Under the pieces are notes generated by a model, which made no database searches, had not been told where the DNA came from, and saw nothing but the letters and a program-made list of their open reading frames with translations. A stretch of DNA of 64,000 nt from Streptomyces filipinensis (GTDB lineage: Bacteria; Actinomycetota; Actinomycetes; Streptomycetales; Streptomycetaceae). This document shows positions 55,726 to 63,954 of the stretch, piece after piece. Numbering within the stretch: position 1 is the first letter of the stretch; each line of letters begins with the position of its first letter. Location of the stretch: NCBI RefSeq assembly GCF_014649495.1, contig NZ_BMTD01000012.1, positions 1 to 64,000 on the forward strand, given 5' to 3'. The translations under genes were made by a program, and so were the position numbers.

Positions 55726-56735
55726 CGGGGTGTTCCCTTCCCGTCGGCCTCGGCCAGTTCCAGGTAGCGGATTCCGCGGGGGCGGCCGGCCCGCAGGACC
55801 GGCAGGATCTCGCGCGGCGCCACGCCGAGGTCGGCGAGCCGGGCCCGCGGGGGCGCGTCGGCGAGCCGGGTGGACTCGCGCGTGGGCGGGGAACCGGGCA
55901 GCGGCGCCCAGGTCATCACGGTCTCCTCGGGGGCCAGATGGTCGGTCAGGTCGGCCGGGGTGGACAGCACCGTGTCCGGGACGGGAGCCACCAGGTCGGC
56001 GGGAATGCGGCTGTGCAGGGGGCAGTCGGGGTCGCGGGGCACGGTGACCGGGGTCGCCGTACCGCCGGCGGCGTCCACCCGGATCACCCCCGGGCCGGTG
56101 GTGGCGCCGCACAGCAGCCGTACCGCGGTCACCGCCAGCCAGGAGCCGATCAGCGCGGACACGGGCGCGGAGGCGCCGGCCTCGGGTACGACGGCGTCGG
56201 CGCAGGCCCACGGGTCGTCCTGGGTGGCGCGGTCCCGGGGAGTGAGGCCGCAGCCGAAGCAGGGCCCGGCCGGCTCGTACAGCCGTACCTCGCCGCCCCA
56301 GGCGCTGGTGCCGCCGTCCAGCAGGGCCGCGCCGGCCAGTTGGCAGCGGCCGGCGAGCTGGAGGCGGGCCGCCAGACTGTCCAGACAGCTGACGACCAGC
56401 GAGGCGTCCCGCAGTTCCGCCAGTCCCACCCCGCTGACCAGGGGCGCGGTGCGGGCCTCGACCCGGGTCACCGGGGACAGGGCGGCGAGCCCGCGGGCCG
56501 CGGTGGGCGCCTTGGGCCTGCCGATGTCGTCGGCGCGGAACAGCGGGGCGCGGCTGAGGTTGGACTCGGAGACGTCGTCGGGGTCGCACAGCACCAGGCG
56601 GCCGACGCCGGCCAGGGCGAGCGCCTGCGCGCACTGGCTGCCGAGGGCGCCCACTCCGCACACCACGACGGTGGCCTCGGCCAGCCGCTGCTGGTCCCAG
56701 CCGTCGATCAGGGCGTGCCGGTCGAAGCGTCCCAT
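55722..56735 (-). CDS. ThiF/E1-like ubiquitin-activating enzyme
   Basis: 337 residues. The adenylation fold is clear: 'ATVVVCGVGALGSQCAQALA' (nucleotide loop GxGxxG), 'GVGRLVLCDPDDVSESNLSR' (the D-D-V-x-x-S-N-L-x-R motif), 'SLVVSCLDSLAARLQLA' and 'GGTSAWGGEVRLYEPAGPCF'. A zinc/crossover region follows with 'PCFGCGL' and 'PWACADAVVPEAG', where a catalytic Cys is expected. E1-like enzymes adenylate the C-terminus of a modifier and pass it to E2. It is flanked by the zinc/RING-like gene and overlaps the E2 gene by four bases. Confidence 0.95.
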   Translation of the reverse strand: MGRFDRHALIDGWDQQRLAEATVVVCGVGALGSQCAQALALAGVGRLVLCDPDDVSESNLSRAPLFRADDIGRPKAPTAARGLAALSPVTRVEARTAPLVSGVGLAELRDASLVVSCLDSLAARLQLAGRCQLAGAALLDGGTSAWGGEVRLYEPAGPCFGCGLTPRDRATQDDPWACADAVVPEAGASAPVSALIGSWLAVTAVRLLCGATTGPGVIRVDAAGGTATPVTVPRDPDCPLHSRIPADLVAPVPDTVLSTPADLTDHLAPEETVMTWAPLPGSPPTRESTRLADAPPRARLADLGVAPREILPVLRAGRPRGIRYLELAEADGKGTPR

Positions 56736-56736
56736 G

Positions 56737-57375
56737 TCAGTTCCGCCTCAGGGTGCGGAAGTTCATCGGGCACTGCTGGACGGTCAGTTCGCTGCGCCAC
56801 TGCTCGAAGCAGCCGAGGCCGCGCGCCGGGTCCTGGTGGACGGCCTTGCGGCAGCCGGGGTCCCCGGGCGAGCAGGGGCAGACGACCACCGTCTCGAAGA
56901 GCCGGAAGGTGTGGGTGCACACGAAGCAGGCGTTGCGCTGCCGCGGGTGCCCGAGGACCGGGTCGCCGGGCATCAGCCGGACGGTGTGCAGGGTGTCCGG
57001 CCGGGGGTCGCTGGTGTCGACGCCGCGGAAGAAGGCGGCCTGCGCCCCGGGGTCGGACGGGCCGGCGGGCGGGGCCTCGCCGCTGCACGGCAGGTTGCGC
57101 AGGTGGTGGGTGACGTCGGTCAGCCTGCCGTCCTCGGCGTGCCGCAGATAGACGGTGTCGTCCAGCCGGAAGGTGTGGCCGCACACCCGGCAGGGGGCGC
57201 GGCGCGCGGAGCCGGGCCGTCGCCAGGTGCCGAGCCAGCGCGAGTCCAGGGTGGTGGAGGCCGGGCCGTCGGCGCCGGCCACCTGCGGGTTGTCGCCGCG
57301 CTGCAGTCCCCGCTCGAAGGCGCTGGCGACGCCGGCCGGGGCGGAGGTGGCGGGGGGCGTCTCGGATGCCGTCAT
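56737..57375 (-). CDS. Zinc-binding RING-like protein, candidate E3
   Basis: 212 residues with two cysteine clusters of similar type: 'CRVCGHTFRLDDTVYLRHAE' (followed by a His pair in 'VTHHLRNLPC') and 'CFVCTHTFRLFETVVVCPC' with 'CRKAVH' and 'GLGCFEQW' after it. The C-x2-C, C-x-C, C, H and C spacing is that of a treble-clef/RING-like fold in two copies. The position between the CHAT and E1 genes, with a four-base overlap, makes it a natural E3 candidate or a substrate reader. The N-terminal 60 residues are disordered. Direct E3 activity is inference. Confidence 0.82.
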   Translation of the reverse strand: MTASETPPATSAPAGVASAFERGLQRGDNPQVAGADGPASTTLDSRWLGTWRRPGSARRAPCRVCGHTFRLDDTVYLRHAEDGRLTDVTHHLRNLPCSGEAPPAGPSDPGAQAAFFRGVDTSDPRPDTLHTVRLMPGDPVLGHPRQRNACFVCTHTFRLFETVVVCPCSPGDPGCRKAVHQDPARGLGCFEQWRSELTVQQCPMNFRTLRRN

Positions 57376-58223
57376 GCGGCGCGGTCCCTGCGTGAGCACT
57401 GGTGTACCTCGTCCGGGTCGTGGCCGCTGAGCAGGAGGGACACGCGGGCGGCCGCGCAGGCCCGGTCGACGGCGGCGGAGTGGGCCAGGGACTCGTAGAA
57501 GCCCCTGGCGAAGGCGAGGGCGGCCTCGTCGGGGAGTTCGCCGCCGGTGCCCACGACGGTGGCGGCGCAGTCGAGCAGGCCGTCCGCGTACGCCGCGGAC
57601 CAGCAGGAGTTGAGGACGACGCAGTCGAGCGGCGCGTGCAGCGCGAGGGCCGCGGCGAGCGCCCGTACCGGCACGGGGGCGGAGGTGCCCGTCTCGTCCT
57701 CGAAGAGCAGCCGCCCGTCGTCCGTGCCGTGTCCGGCGAAGTGCACGAGGTGCGGCCGGACCGACCGGAGCTGGGGGAGGATGTCGGACACCCGGGCCGC
57801 CGGGTGCGCCTCCACGGTCAGCCGGCCGGCGGAGCGGGCCGCCGCCTCCCGGATGACGCGCTGCTCGGCGCCGAGGCGCAGCCGGGCCTCGTCGAGCGGC
57901 GCGGACAGCAGGCACAGCACCCGCAGGCCCCCCGGTGCGCTCCGGCCGGCCAGGGCCGCGAGTCCCTCGTGCCCGGGGTACAGGGCCGCCGCCGCGGCGA
58001 GGAGGTCGCCGAGCGTGACGCCCTGGAAGCGGCCCTGGTCGATGGTCCGGCAGACGGTGCGCCACCAGGAGGCGGCGGGCGTCTGGGCGAATGAGGGCAG
58101 CAGCGCGGGGCTGATTCCGAGGTCTTCGAGAAAGGCGTGACTGCTGAGGGCGTCCGGAAACAATTCGCCCAGTGTTTCGAATGCGCCGGCATCGCGCAGG
58201 TGTGTCCATGCAGGACTGGCCAT
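57372..58223 (-). CDS. EAD1-CHAT caspase-like protease
   Basis: 283 residues from the ATG at 58223 with GGGGGACGA upstream. Residues 1-90 are an EAD1 domain ('GAFETLGELFPDALSSHAFL', 'WWRTVCRTIDQGRFQGVTLG', 'LYPGHEGLAALAG'), homotypic to the N-terminus of the E2 fusion. The CHAT domain has the dyad H165 in 'LVHFAGHGTDDG' and C207 in 'VVLNSCWSAAYADG'. CHAT proteases are effectors that cleave or activate partner proteins, sometimes gasdermins. It is the first gene of the minus-strand operon; the shared EAD1 suggests recruitment to the E2 protein. Confidence 0.92.
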   Translation of the reverse strand: MASPAWTHLRDAGAFETLGELFPDALSSHAFLEDLGISPALLPSFAQTPAASWWRTVCRTIDQGRFQGVTLGDLLAAAAALYPGHEGLAALAGRSAPGGLRVLCLLSAPLDEARLRLGAEQRVIREAAARSAGRLTVEAHPAARVSDILPQLRSVRPHLVHFAGHGTDDGRLLFEDETGTSAPVPVRALAAALALHAPLDCVVLNSCWSAAYADGLLDCAATVVGTGGELPDEAALAFARGFYESLAHSAAVDRACAAARVSLLLSGHDPDEVHQCSRRDRAA

Positions 58224-58340
58224 CTGTTCGTCCCCCGAGCCAACTACCGTCACGTATTGGGCCGTTGGTGAGAAGGGTACGCGCAGTGACGCTCCGCGGG
58301 TGTAGTTTCGGATTCCGCAGCACACTTATCGGGGGCGGGT
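58224..58340. promoter_or_regulatory. Divergent promoter region of the conflict locus
   Basis: 117 bases separate the CHAT gene start from the pseudokinase gene start. TAGTTG-like sequence upstream of the CHAT RBS and TAGTTT near 58299 could be -10 boxes for the two directions. No operator palindrome was recognised. The shared region implies joint regulation of both arms. Confidence 0.45.
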
Positions 58341-59405
58341 TTGATCGAGCGTCTGGAAATGATCACCTGTGGTGGCCGCGATGCCGGAAAATCGATCTTC
58401 GAGATCGATTTTGATCGCCAGGGAGAAACTTCCCGGAACGGGTTCCGGGAACGCCACGGACTGCTGGTCCACGGCGGCGGGGAGCGGGTCGTACAGCGCA
58501 TCGCCCACACCGACGCGGCGCGCCAGGAGTTGGAGCGGACCGTGAGAACGGCCGATGTGCTGGTGCGCCGGCTCGGCATCACCCGCTACCCGCCCGAACT
58601 CAGCCGCGTCGTCGGCTACCGGCCGGACGGCCGCGCGCCCTACCTGGTCGCCACCCGGCGCGGCGGCCCCCTGTCCGCACTGGGCGACCGGTTACCCCTT
58701 GAGGCGGGCCAGCTGTGGGCCGTCGTGGACGGAATCCTCACGGTCCTGCGGCAGCTGAACGACCTGCGTCTGGTGCACCGGGACATCCGGCCCGAGACCC
58801 TGTGGTGGGACGGGACCACCGTGCAGCTGGCCGACTTCGGTCTCACCCTGGACGAGGGCGAGCCGCGCGGCGCGGCGGCCGGGACCGACCCCTGGCGGTC
58901 CCCGGAACAGGCCAAGGGCCAGGGCCGGGCCGACTGCCGGGACGACGTCTACTCCGCCGGCGCCGTCATCTTCCACCTCGCCACCGGCGAGGAGGCCACC
59001 ACGGCCGCGGACATGCGCGACCGGGTGCGCTGGCTCGACTCCAGTCAGCGCAAGCTGCTGGAAGGTGTGTTCACCGACGAGGCGCGCCAGCGCGTCAGCG
59101 GATACGCACTCCGGCTGCGCCGTGACACCGACGCGGGCCGCAGCACCGGCCCCGGACCGGGCACGTTCCGCCCGCCCCGGCTCGCCGAGGTCGAACAGCA
59201 GGCCCGCCAGCACTTCCACGAACTGCGCGCCCGGCAGCACGCCTTCAGCCGGCAGCAGCACAGACCGGCGTACCCCCAGCCGCCCGCCGCTCCCCCGCGC
59301 GTCCGCCCGCTCGGGCCCGCCGAGCGCCGGCGGGTCGTCGTCCTGTCCGTCACCCTGGCCGCCGCGCTCCTCGGCGTGCTGATCGCCGTCCTGGCGCTGG
59401 TCTGA
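58341..59405 (+). CDS. Membrane-anchored protein kinase-like protein, probably a pseudokinase
   Basis: 354 residues from a TTG at 58341; an ATG at 58359 is an alternative. Ser/Thr-kinase landmarks are 'LVHRDIRPETLWW' (HRD, but the catalytic Lys is Arg and the Asn of the HRDxxxxN motif is Thr), 'LADFGLTLDEG' (DFG intact) and 'SPEQAKGQGRADCRDDVYSA'. The ATP-anchoring Lys of the N-lobe was not found ('RVVQRIAHTDAARQ'). A basic juxtamembrane region and a C-terminal transmembrane helix 'RRVVVLSVTLAAALLGVLIA' end the protein. It may bind ATP or sense signals without efficient phosphotransfer. First gene of the + strand arm. Confidence 0.82.
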   Translation: MIERLEMITCGGRDAGKSIFEIDFDRQGETSRNGFRERHGLLVHGGGERVVQRIAHTDAARQELERTVRTADVLVRRLGITRYPPELSRVVGYRPDGRAPYLVATRRGGPLSALGDRLPLEAGQLWAVVDGILTVLRQLNDLRLVHRDIRPETLWWDGTTVQLADFGLTLDEGEPRGAAAGTDPWRSPEQAKGQGRADCRDDVYSAGAVIFHLATGEEATTAADMRDRVRWLDSSQRKLLEGVFTDEARQRVSGYALRLRRDTDAGRSTGPGPGTFRPPRLAEVEQQARQHFHELRARQHAFSRQQHRPAYPQPPAAPPRVRPLGPAERRRVVVLSVTLAAALLGVLIAVLALV

Positions 59406-59418
59406 GGGGAGGAGTGAC

Positions 59419-60495
59419 ATGGCTGCAAAGGTGAGGTGCCCCATCTGCCTCGACATGGTCGACTGGGCGAGGGCCGACACGGTCACCCTCAACACCGACG
59501 GCCGGCCCGAACAGCTCGTCCGTGGCGAGGGCGAGGACGAGGTGCGCTGGAACCACCGCCGGCTCAACGCCTACCGGCTGTGCGCCGGCGGCGGTGAGCC
59601 GCACGTCCTGCCCGGCCGCTACGGCGACTTCGGCGAACCCCTGGTCATCGGCGTGGTCGGCGAGTCCGCGGCCGGCAAGAGCCACCTGCTCGCCGCCATG
59701 CTCGGCATGCTCTCCGACGTCGACCGGATGGCCCGCCTCGGCCTGGTCGTCGGCGGGCTCGACCTGAAGCTGCACCAGCGCTATCTGAAGGACGTCGTCC
59801 GGCCCTTCCTCGACCAGGGACAGGGCCTGGCCGGAACCCCGGCCCAGCCACCGGAGTTCACCGACGCCCTGTGGATCCACAACAGCAACTCCGGGCGCAA
59901 CTTCGCGGTCGCCTTCTTCGACGTCTCCGGCGAGTGGCTCGCCGACCACGACGCCGAGGTGCCGTTCCTCGGCGCGGTCAGCGCCCTGGTCTTCGTGGTC
60001 GACCCGACCCGCATCCGCGGCCTGACCACGGCCACCGGCAGCGTCACCGGCGACCCGTCCTTCGGCGTCGTACTGGACAAGATCGGTCGGCTGCACGGGG
60101 TGGACGGCTCCCAGTTCCTGCCGCTGCCGGCCGCCGTCGTGGTCGGCAAGTGCGATCTGCTGCGGCACCACGAACCCCTCGTGGACCGCTGGTTCCAGAA
60201 CGCCTCCCCCGACGAGGAGCTGCAGCTCGCCACCCTGGAGCAGGAGAGCGAGGACGCCTACGCCTTCCTCAGCTCGCGCGGCGCCGCCGGCTGGCTCGCC
60301 CCCTTCGTGCGCTGCGCCCGCTCCACGCTGCACTTCGCCACCGCGACCGGCCACAAGGCGGTCGAGGCGGACGGCGTCCAGCGCTCCCCGCACGGCAGTT
60401 TCGCGCCGCGCCGGACCCTCAAACCCATGCTCGCCCTCTTCGCCATGTGCGGGGTCCTCGATATCCACGACCTCGGCCAGGGAGCTGTCCGATGA
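59419..60495 (+). CDS. GTPase of the DO-GTPase/TRAFAC-like type with N-terminal zinc finger
   Basis: 358 residues; GGGGAGGAG upstream of the ATG. The N-terminus 'VRCPICLDMVDW' may bind zinc. The P-loop is 'GVVGESAAGKSHLLAAM' (81-88), the switch/Walker B region is 'FAVAFFDVSGEWLADHDAEV', and a G4-like 'VVVGKCDLLRHH' recognises guanine. The rest is helical. GTPases of this kind occur next to GTPase-associated proteins in conflict systems and may be activated by the membrane kinase-like protein. Overlaps the next gene by four bases. Confidence 0.88.
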   Translation: MAAKVRCPICLDMVDWARADTVTLNTDGRPEQLVRGEGEDEVRWNHRRLNAYRLCAGGGEPHVLPGRYGDFGEPLVIGVVGESAAGKSHLLAAMLGMLSDVDRMARLGLVVGGLDLKLHQRYLKDVVRPFLDQGQGLAGTPAQPPEFTDALWIHNSNSGRNFAVAFFDVSGEWLADHDAEVPFLGAVSALVFVVDPTRIRGLTTATGSVTGDPSFGVVLDKIGRLHGVDGSQFLPLPAAVVVGKCDLLRHHEPLVDRWFQNASPDEELQLATLEQESEDAYAFLSSRGAAGWLAPFVRCARSTLHFATATGHKAVEADGVQRSPHGSFAPRRTLKPMLALFAMCGVLDIHDLGQGAVR

Positions 60496-62717
60496 CGACG
60501 GTCGACCAGATCCTCTTCGGCTGGGCCGAACGGGACCACGAAGGCAACGCCGGGGTGCGCCCGGTCGCGCACTCCGGGCTGCGCACCCTCGACCGCTGGG
60601 CGAAACGGCTCCAGTACGTCTGGGCCACCCAGGACGGCCAGGGCGAACAGCCGGAGGACTCGGCGAGCCTCGTCCACCTGGTGTTCGACGACGAGGCGGC
60701 CGTCCTGCGCAAGCTGCCCTCGCGCAACCCGCACGGCCGCGGCGGCGCCACCCTGACCCACGTCCTGGTGGGCGACCCGCGCGCGATCGACGCACAGCTC
60801 GCCCTGGGACTGCACGACTGGCCGGGCTGGCGGGACCGCGAACCGGACGGCACCGGGACGGACCTCGCCCCGCTCGACCTCGACGACCTCAGGGAGGCGG
60901 CGCGGCCGGGGCTGGCCGCGCTGCGCGACCGGGTCACCGAGGTCCCGGCCGAGCAGCTGAACGCGCTCGTCGCCCGGGTGCTCGCCGAGCCCGCCGAGGA
61001 GTTCAGCGTCCTCACCCGGCCCCAGCTCGCCCTGCCGACCATGACGGCCCTCCTCGACATCGCCGGGCCCGTCTCCGGCCGGCCCTGGACCTTCGCGAGC
61101 CGGGAGTCCACCGACAAGGGCGGCCATCAGCCCCGGGTGGTGTTCCTCGGTGCCCGCCCGCCCCAGTCGATGTACATCAACCAGCGCCGGCGCGTCGACG
61201 TCACCGAGCCCCCGCCCGACACGGACAGCGCCCGGTTCGCCGCCCAGCTGGTGGAGCTGTACCGGGAGGCCGGACCCGCGGCGCTGGAACGGATCCGGCC
61301 GCGGCACCCCCTGCACACCGCGGACGACGTGGACGCCTGGCGGCGGTCGGTACCGGTCGTGGACGGCCGGATCGCCGACCCGCGGGTGCGGCTCGACATC
61401 TTCCTCGACGACTCCCTGCTCGAACGGACCGTGGCACGCGCCGCCCTGGTCCACGAACGGGCCCGTTTGACCGGGGAACTGAGGAAGCAGCCCGCGGAGT
61501 GGCTCATCGCGGCGCTGCGCCGCTGGCGCCGCCTGGAACAGCGGGCCACCCGCCATCCCGAACTGCGGGACCTGCTGATGAGCGAGGCCCTGGAGGCCTG
61601 CCTCGCCGGACAGGGACCCGACGAGCTGGTGGAGGCGACGCGGGAAGCGGAGCCGGCGCCCCCGGCGGTGGCCAGGGTGTTCGGCCGGCAGGTGCCGCCC
61701 CGGGGCCTGGACCTGAGCCGGGCCGGACACCGGCGGCTGCTGATCGTGGCCCTGGCACTGCGCATGTCCCCCGACACGCTCGACCACGCGGACCTCCTCG
61801 CCGCCAGCCCGGCGCACGAGCTGCTGGACCTCGTGGTGCGCTACTCCGACCGCTACCCGCAGGCCATGCACCTGGTGCTGCGCCACCTCGCGGACGCCGG
61901 GCAGAGCCCGGTCGCCGCACGGCTGTGGTACGAACACGGCCTGCTGCTCGACCCGGTGGACCGTATCGCCGGCGGCGACCGCGCGAAGGAGGCCGACTGC
62001 TTCCGCCAGCTGCTCCTCGCCGCGCACGGCCCGCGCCTGGACCACACGGCCGCCGCGGCCCTGGTGGAACGCGCCGGGGTGCGGGCGCCGCTGGGGCTGT
62101 ACGCCGCCGCTCTGGAACTCGCCGCGGACGACGGGGCCGAGCAGCGGATCCGGTACGAGCTGTCGGAGCAGTTCCTGCGTGCCGAGGGCTACGCCGGGCC
62201 CGGCACGGCTTCCGGGTACGGATCCCGGCCGCGCGGGCCGGTGCTGGGCGGCAGAACGGCCGGGCCGGGTGCACCGCCCGGCCACAGCGCCGCGGGGCCG
62301 GTCCCGGCCGCGGCGGAACGGCCCTGGCAGGGCCCGCCGTCGGGCGACGGCTCCCCGCCGCCCACCGCGGGCCCGTACCCGTCGTCCTCCTCCCCCGCGC
62401 GGACGCACTCCGAGTGGGCGCATCCGGACGCCCCGGGCCGGTCCCAGCCGCAGGCGCCCGCCGCGCACCCGGATGCCGATCACCAGGGCCACGGTGTCCT
62501 CCCCGACCCCGCCCGCTGGGACCCCCTCAGCCCGCCCCAGGAGCCGGGCCACGCGCCCTTCGCGCACGCCGGCGGCCCGCAGACGCCGTCCGAGGGCCCC
62601 CGGCGCAGGGTCCCGGGTCTCGGTCAGCTCGACGGCGTGACCGTGACCATCGTGTCGGCGCTGCTCTTCGTCCTGCTCTGCATGCTCGGCTACATCCTGC
62701 TGACCTGGATGCCCTGA
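60492..62717 (+). CDS. GTPase-associated protein 1-like, C-terminal membrane anchor
   Basis: 741 residues. The N-terminal domain 'TTVDQILFGWAERDHEGNAG' with 'LTHVLVGDPRAIDAQLALGL' is the GAP1 pattern, followed by a helical middle ('AEQLNALVARVLAEPAEEFS', 'LSRAGHRRLLIVALALRMSP') and a Pro/Gly-rich linker from about 590. The last 25 residues form one transmembrane helix ('VTIVSALLFVLLCMLGYILL'). Its ATG overlaps the GTPase stop as ATGA. It probably tethers the GTPase to the membrane; biochemical function unknown. Confidence 0.87.
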   Translation: MTTVDQILFGWAERDHEGNAGVRPVAHSGLRTLDRWAKRLQYVWATQDGQGEQPEDSASLVHLVFDDEAAVLRKLPSRNPHGRGGATLTHVLVGDPRAIDAQLALGLHDWPGWRDREPDGTGTDLAPLDLDDLREAARPGLAALRDRVTEVPAEQLNALVARVLAEPAEEFSVLTRPQLALPTMTALLDIAGPVSGRPWTFASRESTDKGGHQPRVVFLGARPPQSMYINQRRRVDVTEPPPDTDSARFAAQLVELYREAGPAALERIRPRHPLHTADDVDAWRRSVPVVDGRIADPRVRLDIFLDDSLLERTVARAALVHERARLTGELRKQPAEWLIAALRRWRRLEQRATRHPELRDLLMSEALEACLAGQGPDELVEATREAEPAPPAVARVFGRQVPPRGLDLSRAGHRRLLIVALALRMSPDTLDHADLLAASPAHELLDLVVRYSDRYPQAMHLVLRHLADAGQSPVAARLWYEHGLLLDPVDRIAGGDRAKEADCFRQLLLAAHGPRLDHTAAAALVERAGVRAPLGLYAAALELAADDGAEQRIRYELSEQFLRAEGYAGPGTASGYGSRPRGPVLGGRTAGPGAPPGHSAAGPVPAAAERPWQGPPSGDGSPPPTAGPYPSSSSPARTHSEWAHPDAPGRSQPQAPAAHPDADHQGHGVLPDPARWDPLSPPQEPGHAPFAHAGGPQTPSEGPRRRVPGLGQLDGVTVTIVSALLFVLLCMLGYILLTWMP

Positions 62718-62778
62718 CCTCCGCACACCCGCCACCCCCTCTCCCCCACCGACCGCAGGACGACACGAATGACGCCGC
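62718..62778. other. Short intergenic gap in the GTPase operon
   Basis: Sixty-one bases between GAP1-like and the next gene, with no terminator; the genes are probably still in one transcript. Confidence 0.4.
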
Positions 62779-63954
62779 ATGACATCCACTGATCAGGCCA
62801 CACCGCCGAACCCCGGGTCGGTGCCCGCGCAACGCACGGGCTCCGATTCGGACCTCGACCGCATCGCCGGGCGGATCCGCGCCCTGGCGCACCGTGCCCG
62901 CGCCGACGGCTCCGACACCCGGGTGCTCGACCATGTCGTCGCCGACCTGGAGCGGGGCGGCGCCACCCTCGCCGGGACCGATCTGGTCGCCGCCTACCCG
63001 CCCGAGGTGCTGCTCCCGGACGCGCCCGCGAAGGGCCGCGGCAGCCTGGAGGGCTGGCTCGGCGTCGTCCGTGACGTGCTGGTGTTCGCGCCCATCGCGC
63101 TGACCTGGTGGCGGCTGCGCGGGGCCCTGGACGCCTACGACGCGACCCGCAGCAGGGACCCCTTCCTGCTCGGCTGGGCCCGCGGCTTCCCGCAGGGCAG
63201 CCCGCCCGCACCGACCACCGTGACCCTCGGCACGTCCGCCCTCCACGTCACGCTGCTCATCCTGGTCGTCGTCGCGCTGACCCTGGCGCTGCACGCCCTG
63301 CAGCGCAGCCGGGAACGGCGGCTGTCCCGGGAGGAGGAGCGCGGGCAGCTCGCCACCGAGCTGGCCCTGGCCACGTTCCTGCTCGCCACGCCCGCGCGGC
63401 CGGCCGGCAAACCGCTGGACAGCCGCAGCGCGGAGCGGCTCGCCGCCCAGCTCAACGCCGGTACGCAGCAGCTGGAATCGGCGCTGCGCAGGACCTCCGA
63501 GGAGATCACGGCGGTCCTGGAGACCGGGCCGGGCAGCAGGATCCAGAGCGCCCTGGACGGCTGGACGAAGACGGTCGACGAACTCACCCGGCTGATCCGG
63601 GGACTCACCCCGCCCAGCCAGCTGGCCCAGGACCTGATCCGGATCCGGGAGCAGACCGCCGAGGACGAGGCGAAGCTGCGCGCCGCCATCGAGACGCTCG
63701 TCGGCGACCTGCGGCGCGCCCAGGAGACGACCGGGCAGGAGATCCACCGGCACGACCTGGCGGTCGCCGCGGTCCGGGAACTGGCCCGCAGTCTCGGGGA
63801 GACGCTGCTGGTCTTCACCGAGCGGGCGGAGAACCTGGTGGACTCCACCCGGAGCATCTGGCAGCTCGTCGACCGCCTCGACAGCCGAGCCGGCCATCTT
63901 CCGCCCGGGGGCCTGGACAACGCCGACCCGCCGCCGTACCGGGGGCGGCCATGA
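62779..63954 (+). CDS. Membrane coiled-coil protein of the GTPase operon
   Basis: 391 residues. Two hydrophobic segments ('LGVVRDVLVFAPIALTWW' and 'TSALHVTLLILVVVALTLAL') are followed by about 220 residues of helix. These include 'AEDEAKLRAAIETLVGDLRR' and 'VRELARSLGETLLVFTERAE', an MCP-like coiled-coil layout that would project into the cytosol. It has no enzyme motif. The four-base overlap with the next gene shows tight coupling. It may be the membrane platform or oligomerising receptor for the GTPase arm. Confidence 0.85.
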   Translation: MTSTDQATPPNPGSVPAQRTGSDSDLDRIAGRIRALAHRARADGSDTRVLDHVVADLERGGATLAGTDLVAAYPPEVLLPDAPAKGRGSLEGWLGVVRDVLVFAPIALTWWRLRGALDAYDATRSRDPFLLGWARGFPQGSPPAPTTVTLGTSALHVTLLILVVVALTLALHALQRSRERRLSREEERGQLATELALATFLLATPARPAGKPLDSRSAERLAAQLNAGTQQLESALRRTSEEITAVLETGPGSRIQSALDGWTKTVDELTRLIRGLTPPSQLAQDLIRIREQTAEDEAKLRAAIETLVGDLRRAQETTGQEIHRHDLAVAAVRELARSLGETLLVFTERAENLVDSTRSIWQLVDRLDSRAGHLPPGGLDNADPPPYRGRP

